A stretch of 11,636 nucleotides of DNA, from contig JAHIOG010000485.1 of assembly GCA_018895675.1 (NCBI GenBank), forward strand, positions 1 through 11,636, in the 5' to 3' direction. Below the pieces are notes generated by a model. The model worked only from the letters and a program-made list of their open reading frames with translations, had not been told where the DNA came from and did no database searches. Source of the stretch: a bacterium. GTDB taxonomy: Bacteria; Fidelibacterota; UBA2242. Positions within the stretch are counted from its first letter, which is position 1; each line of letters opens with the position of its first letter. The translations under genes and the position numbers were made by a program. Shown in pieces: positions 6,502-11,636 of the stretch.

Positions 6502-6507
6502 TATAAT
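6502..6507 (+). promoter_or_regulatory. Possible -10 box of the flavoprotein gene
   Basis: TATAAT matches the consensus -10 and lies 46 bases before the ATG, followed by a good ribosome binding site (AAGGAAG, 6538-6544). A TTTACA at 6475-6480 is a -35-like sequence, but the 21-base spacing is too long, so the assignment is tentative. FCB bacteria often use a different promoter consensus. Confidence 0.3.
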
Positions 6508-6552
6508 AGACAGTAAAATTACAGCATATGATAAATAAAGGAAGAAGTAAAA

Positions 6553-7749
6553 ATGATTGGAAAAATGCCAACGCTGAAAATAGGAAAACTGACTTCAGAG
6601 ATACCCATCATCCAGGGCGGCATGGGCGTCGGAATATCTCTCTCGGGTTTGGCTTCGGCTGTTGCCAATGAGGGCGGTATTGGTGTCATTGCGGCTGTTG
6701 GACTTGGAATGTTCAGAACAAACCTACAGGGCAATATGAGTGAAAAAAATTCCAAGGCGTTAAGACAGGAAATAAAAACAGCCCGCTCAAAAACCGATGG
6801 ACTGATTGGGGTTAATATTATGATGGCGCTTTCGGATTCCGACAGCTTGTTTGAAGTTTCAGTAGAAGAAAAAGTCGATGTCATCCTGATGGGCGCCGGA
6901 TTGCCACTGAAACTTCCCTCCCGTATTGTCGATCAGGGACTTGATAATATTCATACGAACTTTATCCCGATTGTGTCATCGGGCAGAGCAACGAAAATCA
7001 TATTTCAGCATTGGGCTAAAAAGTATCGGCACATTCCTGATGCCGTAGTTGTAGAAGGTCCTCTGGCTGGTGGTCATTTAGGTTTCAAAGCTGCCGAACT
7101 CTACACCGAATCCAACTCTCTGGAATCTCTGCTTCCTGAAGTTTTAGCCTCAGTTAGTCCATTTGAAATTCAGTTTGGTAAAAAAATTCCCGTTATTGTT
7201 GCCGGGGGTGTTTATAGCGGTGCGGATGTTTACAGGTTTATCCGGCTCGGCGCCGACGGCGTACAAATGGCTACTCGGTTTGTGGCGACCCACGAATGCG
7301 ACGCGGATATCCGGTTCAAAGAAATGTATATAAACTGTCAAAAAGATGATTTAAGAATTATAGAGAGTCCGGTTGGAATGCCCGGCAGAGCGATCAACAA
7401 CGATTTCCTGGAATCGGTATCCGCAGGCAATAAAAAACCATTCAAGTGTCCCTGGAAATGTCTGCGAACCTGCAACTATACAGAAGTGCCTTACTGTATA
7501 GCTAAAGCTCTAATCTTTGCCCGTAAAGGAAAATTCGGAGGCGGATTTGCTTTTGCCGGCGCAAATGCGTATAAAGTCAAGGAGATAATATCGGTTAAAG
7601 AACTGGTCAAGACACTAATGAGAGAATATAAACATGAAGATTTGACAATGAAAGCGCCCTCCGACCCGGAAATTTCCGTGTCATTCAGACCGGATCTTGC
7701 GGCTGTTATCGAAAATAAAACCAACCCCGATCCTGTGGCTGTTTTATAG
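6553..7749 (+). CDS. Nitronate monooxygenase / FabK-like FMN-dependent TIM-barrel protein
   Basis: The 398-aa protein belongs to the 2-nitropropane dioxygenase/nitronate monooxygenase-FabK superfamily. It has the N-terminal PIIQGGMGVGIS (18-29), the central GPLAGGHLG with His175 (GGH motif), VIVAGGVYSGADV (214-226) and the phosphate-binding LGADGVQMATRF (232-243), all of which hold FMN in the barrel. Known members oxidise alkyl nitronates or reduce enoyl-ACP (FabK); the substrate here cannot be told. Unlike small NMOs it has a C-terminal extension with Cys299, Cys303, Cys307 and Cys315 (CX3CX3CX7C) followed by GGGFAFAGANAY, a feature I associate with a distinct subgroup and which might bind metal or an Fe-S cluster. 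The ATG is preceded by AAGGAAG (6538-6544). It stands alone on the plus strand, divergent from the polyamine operon and convergent with cvfB. Confidence 0.85.
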   Translation: MIGKMPTLKIGKLTSEIPIIQGGMGVGISLSGLASAVANEGGIGVIAAVGLGMFRTNLQGNMSEKNSKALRQEIKTARSKTDGLIGVNIMMALSDSDSLFEVSVEEKVDVILMGAGLPLKLPSRIVDQGLDNIHTNFIPIVSSGRATKIIFQHWAKKYRHIPDAVVVEGPLAGGHLGFKAAELYTESNSLESLLPEVLASVSPFEIQFGKKIPVIVAGGVYSGADVYRFIRLGADGVQMATRFVATHECDADIRFKEMYINCQKDDLRIIESPVGMPGRAINNDFLESVSAGNKKPFKCPWKCLRTCNYTEVPYCIAKALIFARKGKFGGGFAFAGANAYKVKEIISVKELVKTLMREYKHEDLTMKAPSDPEISVSFRPDLAAVIENKTNPDPVAVL

Positions 7750-7814
7750 ACTATATCAGGTCAATTTTGATTGTTTTGCCCAAAGGGATCTCTGAGATAA
7801 AAAGTAATCATACG

Positions 7815-7905
7815 TGTCATCCTGAGGGAAGTATGACCGAAGGATCGCTTAAGACCAACGCACCAGTCCAACCCGATTCTTCGTCGCAAGCTCCTCAGAA
7901 TGACA
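7815..7905. repeat. Palindromic dispersed-type repeat (REP/MITE-like), 91 bp
   Basis: The left arm begins TGTCATCCTGAGG and the right arm ends CCTCAGAATGACA, inverted with one mismatch. The inner ends, GAAGGATCG and CGATTCTTC, also pair with one mismatch, so the arms are about 32-33 bases each (7815-7847 and 7874-7905) with a central spacer of about 26 bases. TGTCATTCTGAGG...GAAGAATC is, from memory, a very widespread intergenic repeat in bacterial and metagenomic genomes. It lies between two convergent genes, where such hairpins often sit and may end transcription from both sides. Short reading frames across it are not genes. Confidence 0.75.
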
Positions 7906-7944
7906 GTTTTGATACTTTTTACGAAACCATCAAAGAAGAATTCC

Positions 7945-7986
7945 AAACCCATTTAGCCCTCGTTATACTCGGGCGGAAATGGGTTT
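7945..7986. repeat. Inverted repeat overlapping the 3' end of cvfB, possible bidirectional terminator
   Basis: AAACCCATTT (7945-7954) pairs perfectly with AAATGGGTTT (7977-7986), and GCCC (7956-7959) pairs with GGGC (7971-7974) inside. The plus strand continues with TTATTATTGTTTT, a usable U-rich tail for transcripts from the flavoprotein gene. The repeat includes the cvfB stop codon (7963-7965) and supplies that protein's last residues (KPISARV), so it may be an inserted repeat unit that was captured as coding sequence. Confidence 0.55.
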
Positions 7987-8826
7987 ATTATTGTTTTCCC
8001 GGAGTTTTATGCCCTTATCCTCAATTCTGATTATATTCTTTTTATAGAGCGCACCGACAGCTTTTTTATAGTTTTTTTTACTGATTCCGAATAACTCGTA
8101 AACGACCTCCGGCGAACTTTTATCGCTGACGGCAATAAACCCACCCTGCGCTTTCAGCGTATCCAGTATCTTCTCCGAAATATCATCCACCTTTTCATAG
8201 CCGGATTTTTGCAGGCAAAGATCAATCTTTGCGTCATCCCGTACTTTTTTAATAAATCCCTCAATTCGCTGTCCACTCTTTAACGTCTGAAAAACCTCAT
8301 TTTTATAAAGTATCCCCCAGCAAGTGTTGTCGACGATGGCTTTATACCCCAGCCCGGTCCGGTCGCAAATCAGAAGGTTAACCTTTTGTCCTTCCTGAAA
8401 ATCAATCTCCTGTTTGTCCAGAAACTTATCCAGCCTTGAGGAAGCGGCAATACGTCCGCTTTTTTCATCGAGATAGACGTAAACTACATAAGACTCGCCC
8501 TCAACCATTTTCTGCTTCTGCTCACGAAAGGGCACAAACAGATCCCTCGGCAGGTTCCAATCCAGGAAAGCACCAACGTCAGTCGCCGCCTTGACCTTCA
8601 GCAAGGCGAATTGATCAACAATGGCGAAAGGCTTTTGGGTGGTGGCTACCAGCCGCTCTTTGGAATCGTGATAAATAAACACTTCAATCACATCACCTAT
8701 TTGGCAATTTTCGGGCACATACCGGCGGGGCAGCAATATTTCACCCAAACCTTCCCCGTCAAGATAAACGCCGTAATCCAGTTCCAGGATCGCCCTTAGT
8801 TTGTTAAATTTTCCAAGCTCTGCCAT
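7963..8826 (-). CDS. cvfB: S1-domain RNA-binding protein, CvfB/YitL family
   Basis: CvfB proteins are cytoplasmic RNA-binding proteins that affect expression of many genes, first known from virulence control in staphylococci. The 287-aa length fits. Three S1-like beta-barrels can be followed: residues 1-65 with GVYLDGEGLGEILLP (19-33), about 66-135 with GAFLDWNLPRDLFVPF (85-100), and about 140-207 with GYKAIVDNTCWGILY (160-174). The C-terminal winged-helix part is about 212-275 with LFGISKKNYKKAVGALYK (245-262). The ATG at 8826 has GGAGAT about nine bases upstream. The last seven residues come from a palindromic repeat (7945-7986). It lies 75 bases downstream of the protease-like gene on the same strand and may be co-transcribed, though no functional link is obvious. 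Confidence 0.9.
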   Translation of the reverse strand: MAELGKFNKLRAILELDYGVYLDGEGLGEILLPRRYVPENCQIGDVIEVFIYHDSKERLVATTQKPFAIVDQFALLKVKAATDVGAFLDWNLPRDLFVPFREQKQKMVEGESYVVYVYLDEKSGRIAASSRLDKFLDKQEIDFQEGQKVNLLICDRTGLGYKAIVDNTCWGILYKNEVFQTLKSGQRIEGFIKKVRDDAKIDLCLQKSGYEKVDDISEKILDTLKAQGGFIAVSDKSSPEVVYELFGISKKNYKKAVGALYKKNIIRIEDKGIKLRENNNKPISARV

Positions 8827-8901
8827 GTAAAAATAATCTCCATTAAAAGTGTTTGCGATATTCTCAGCCGCCGTAACGATTTAGAGAGATGCTTGTGAGA
8901 C

Positions 8902-11613
8902 TTAATTAAGCAATAAGAGTTTCTGCTTACTGAGCTTGTTTTTCTGTTGCAATACCAGGAAATATACACCGCTACTGATGCGGTTTCCCCGGCTGTTTTT
9001 TCCAGCCCACCGGAGCACATGCAATCCTTTGTATGGTTCGGAAATAGTAAAGTCATCAATCTCCTGCCCTAAAATATTATAAACCTTCAACGATGCTTTT
9101 GAATCATCGATCAGGCGGATGCGGATATCGACAGTTTGCCTATCCGATGTCAGAAATGGATTCGGAATGACGGAAAAGATTTTCAGCTGATCCGACGGAC
9201 CGGTTATTGTCCCCTGGTATTGAAAATTCATAGTTAATGAATCAATCCCGTTATAGAAAGTAAACGGAATCGACGCTGAATATATATTTTCCGGATCGAT
9301 AAAAACATCAATGCGGGCTGTATTCGTCAATCCAACAACTCCTTGCACGGGATAAAACGCAAGCGCAGGATCATCAGATTGAAAATTGAATCCCGCTTCG
9401 CCAATCCCGATATTTATGACCCTCAGTGTTTTCTTTGTAACTTGATCGGAAAATATCATATCATCCGGATAAATTGCCGATTGCGGCAGATTTCTATTCC
9501 GCTCCAGGATGGAAACCATCAGGGAGTCGTTTCCACCATTCGATTGAATTTCCAAATTATGATTAAAAATACCGGGGTCCAGCAAATTCCTGTTCACCGT
9601 GACAGAAACCGACTGACGTATCGTCAGATTGCTTCCATCCGTGGGATTGACCGTCATCCATACCGGAGTTTGCGATGTGATCTGCCAGTCCAATTCTTCC
9701 GAACCGAGGTTCCGTATCTCAAAGGTTTTTGTATATTCGCCACTCCAGAACAGCAGTATGGCAGGCGTTACCGATAACATCGGACTGCTGGTGATTTCTT
9801 TGCGAATGATGGCGGCAATCGCCCAGTCACCATCGAGACTTTCATTACCAACCTGGTATTTATTCAGATCTAAATAATTGCTTCCTGTTTTTAAGTAAGC
9901 CCTGCCAAATCCTTCGTGAGTTTCACAATAGCCAAGACTTTGTTTGGAGTCCTCGCTGCTGACTGAAATATAAAATGAAGTCGTAGTCAATGATGATACA
10001 CCATTGGGAAAATAGAATTTCGTCCAGCTCATCTGGTTGGGGATGATTTCATATGCTTCTACCGGAGCTCCATTAAGGGATTGGAGAACCTGTATAATCA
10101 GCGGCGAGTCTTTGCCCACATTAACCATGATTCCGGCTAGCTGAGATGATTCATCAGGTAATTGAAATTTCTCGGCAGCGAACGCATCGTTCATTTGTAT
10201 GTAATAACTGACTGACTCATCGTAAACGATCTCAGACTCTTCGACACCGCCTATACCGCTGGCTGAATACGCAAGGGAGATTGTACTTTCTTTCGATGTG
10301 ATCTTTTCCCAGAACGGAATAAACGTTATTTTTTTATATGTGATCCCGAAATCAGGGTCTTCAAAATTATAAGGTGATTTAGTAAGAGATGTGACATTTA
10401 CCTGCTCCTCATCTGAATGCCGGATTATTGCCATTTTAAACTGCGGGTCTGTATCAAAATCGAGATTAAATTCGATGTCCTTACCGGCATAAAATTGAAT
10501 ATATTGAGCGGCAGCGTTGGACAGTTTCACACTGATCGTATTGTCGTTTGTAAAACTTCCGTAAAAATGATCTGATTGGACATCGGGGATATTTTCTCCT
10601 TTATAGCTATATTTTCCACCAAATATATCGGGATTATTAATAAGATTTGCGATGAACCAATCCTGCATTAATTCTTCTTTTGTGGTTATGAATCCATTGG
10701 ACTGTAGTACGTTACCGTAGCTATCCAATGAATTGGATTTTTCCTGAACAATATCATGAATAAAAGCAACGCCAAATCGTTTATAATTATAAAATGTCCA
10801 CAATCCGACTTTTGCATAGTCTGTAACACTGTCGTCAAACGAATTCAAGGGTCTGTTTGTATCACGTAAAAACAGGCTGAAAGAACGGGACTCAAATCCG
10901 AGGATAATCGACGCAAATTCCGAAAGACCCTCGTTTAACCAGATACTCTCGTCGGAATCTGCTCCATAATGAATTAAATGTTGTAATTCGTGAGCGATGA
11001 CGCCGAGGGTTGCTTCGTCATACACTTTTGCCGGATTTGTATCGATATAAATAATATCGCCGTAATTTCCTTTCCCGGGCTGATTTATCTGATCAAGCGG
11101 ATCAAAATATCCGGCGACATAGGTCTCAGACTCATCCGGTACATAATTGTCTCTGACATCAATCAAAAGCACAAAAAGTTTACCATTTTTATCCACATCC
11201 GGAATTTGCCCGAATATCTCGATTTCATTAGCAATGATTCCCTTATTGGGATTTATTGATGAGGCGGGGGTTTCATATAGGAGAGCTGTTACTAACCTGT
11301 CTGTATCGGTATCTTTGATTCTTCCGGAATCGACCTCAGCTGCTTCGGCATAAACGACAATCTCATTCTCCTCCTTGATTTTATAAAAGGATACTTCGAT
11401 CATTGTAGCAGTACTGGAATGAAGGTCTTCCCTGATATAAAATGTCGTATCGCCGGCAGTAGGTTTCGCCAGCCGTTTTATAATGACAATTTCCGGGATT
11501 TTGCCCCAGGTGTGCGGTGTTCCACAAACCGGAATTGGATCAGAAACAGTTAATTGATTTGAAAATAGTAATAATGGTAGAGATATTATTAATATCAGGC
11601 GTTTGATTTGCAT
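8902..11613 (-). CDS. Secreted HExxH metalloprotease-like protein with T9SS C-terminal sorting domain
   Basis: The 903-aa protein begins with a signal peptide (KR then LILIISLPLLLFS, residues 4-18) and has no lipobox there. Residues about 90-240 look like a zinc metalloprotease of the hyicolysin/immune-inhibitor type: DKNGKLFVLLIDV (141-153), AGYFDP, then HELQH (208-212) and WLNEGLSE with Glu228 as likely third ligand and Glu232. A long beta-rich region follows. About 612-705 looks like a BACON/Ig-like domain (NLGSEELDWQI), about 710-800 is a second similar unit, and 807-903 is a type A T9SS sorting domain with PNPF, LKVYNILGQEI and SSGVYFL. It should cross the outer membrane by T9SS and be released or anchored on the surface. 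No clear Shine-Dalgarno precedes the ATG and the frame stays open to the window edge, so a start further upstream cannot be excluded, but the signal peptide favours this one. The target is unknown. Confidence 0.85.
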   Translation of the reverse strand: MQIKRLILIISLPLLLFSNQLTVSDPIPVCGTPHTWGKIPEIVIIKRLAKPTAGDTTFYIREDLHSSTATMIEVSFYKIKEENEIVVYAEAAEVDSGRIKDTDTDRLVTALLYETPASSINPNKGIIANEIEIFGQIPDVDKNGKLFVLLIDVRDNYVPDESETYVAGYFDPLDQINQPGKGNYGDIIYIDTNPAKVYDEATLGVIAHELQHLIHYGADSDESIWLNEGLSEFASIILGFESRSFSLFLRDTNRPLNSFDDSVTDYAKVGLWTFYNYKRFGVAFIHDIVQEKSNSLDSYGNVLQSNGFITTKEELMQDWFIANLINNPDIFGGKYSYKGENIPDVQSDHFYGSFTNDNTISVKLSNAAAQYIQFYAGKDIEFNLDFDTDPQFKMAIIRHSDEEQVNVTSLTKSPYNFEDPDFGITYKKITFIPFWEKITSKESTISLAYSASGIGGVEESEIVYDESVSYYIQMNDAFAAEKFQLPDESSQLAGIMVNVGKDSPLIIQVLQSLNGAPVEAYEIIPNQMSWTKFYFPNGVSSLTTTSFYISVSSEDSKQSLGYCETHEGFGRAYLKTGSNYLDLNKYQVGNESLDGDWAIAAIIRKEITSSPMLSVTPAILLFWSGEYTKTFEIRNLGSEELDWQITSQTPVWMTVNPTDGSNLTIRQSVSVTVNRNLLDPGIFNHNLEIQSNGGNDSLMVSILERNRNLPQSAIYPDDMIFSDQVTKKTLRVINIGIGEAGFNFQSDDPALAFYPVQGVVGLTNTARIDVFIDPENIYSASIPFTFYNGIDSLTMNFQYQGTITGPSDQLKIFSVIPNPFLTSDRQTVDIRIRLIDDSKASLKVYNILGQEIDDFTISEPYKGLHVLRWAGKNSRGNRISSGVYFLVLQQKNKLSKQKLLLLN

Positions 11614-11636
11614 TACGATTTCGGAACCGAATGCCA

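Larger units (their letters stand above)
6078..6552. other. Divergent intergenic region between pdaD and the flavoprotein gene
   Basis: About 475 bases with no convincing gene. The sequence is AT-rich and must hold the promoters of both the polyamine operon (minus) and the flavoprotein gene (plus). It carries two overlapping inverted repeats (6390-6423), a repeated TCGGTCA (6379-6385 and about 6432-6438), and a TATAAT box near the plus-strand gene. On the minus strand, TTGATT (6152-6147) with AT-rich sequence downstream might be part of the operon promoter, but the -10 is not clear. No riboswitch or tRNA is recognised. Confidence 0.5.

Noticed and set aside
7761..8030. Short frames on both strands between the flavoprotein gene and cvfB
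   Set aside because: They run through palindromic repeat sequence and overlap cvfB; the symmetry of the repeat explains the frames on both strands.
9343..9877. Plus-strand frames inside the T9SS protease-like gene
   Set aside because: They are antisense to a well-supported coding sequence with recognisable domains and have no family features of their own.

Overview
The window looks like a piece of a bacterial chromosome from the FCB superphylum (Bacteroidetes/Ignavibacteria/Calditrichaeota/Marinimicrobia-like lineages). The main clue is a large secreted metalloprotease-like protein that ends in a type IX secretion (T9SS) C-terminal sorting domain. The weakly canonical ribosome binding sites of some genes and the many small dispersed palindromic repeats fit this. 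No rRNA, tRNA or species-level marker is present, so the placement is an inference.

Layout. (i) 1-1316: a very AT-rich type II toxin-antitoxin pair (PIN toxin and DUF2281-type antitoxin, minus strand) lies between two diverged direct repeats of about 170 bp (73-249 and 1032-1199). Next comes a 109-bp element with 15-bp terminal inverted repeats and TTAA at both ends (1212-1320), which looks like a MITE. (ii) 1317-6066: a four-gene minus-strand polyamine operon. It reads pyruvoyl-dependent arginine decarboxylase (pdaD), a bacterial deoxyhypusine-synthase-like protein, agmatinase (speB), then an unusual 718-aa protein that fuses a D-Ala-D-Ala-ligase-like ATP-grasp domain to an M20-peptidase-like domain whose metal-binding residues are mostly replaced. 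(iii) 6067-6552: a divergent intergenic region with overlapping inverted repeats. (iv) 6553-7749 (+): a nitronate-monooxygenase/FabK-like flavoprotein with a C-terminal cysteine cluster. (v) 7750-7989: a convergent intergenic region with two palindromic repeat elements, the second of which runs into the last codons of the next gene. (vi) 7963-8826 (-): the S1-domain RNA-binding protein CvfB. (vii) 8902-11613 (-): the T9SS-sorted HExxH protein.

How the genes work together. PdaD would turn arginine into agmatine, SpeB would turn agmatine into putrescine and urea, and the DHS-like enzyme would use NAD to transfer an aminobutyl group, most likely making sym-homospermidine (bacteria lack the eIF5A substrate of true deoxyhypusine synthase). 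The tight spacing (20-bp gap, 4-bp overlap, 54-bp gap) suggests co-transcription and ties the ATP-grasp/M20-like fusion to polyamine metabolism. An attractive but unproven idea is that the fusion forms an amide between a carboxylate or peptide and the polyamine, in the manner of glutathionylspermidine synthase, with the dead peptidase fold serving as a binding or regulatory module. This is the best candidate in the window for an undescribed biochemical system.
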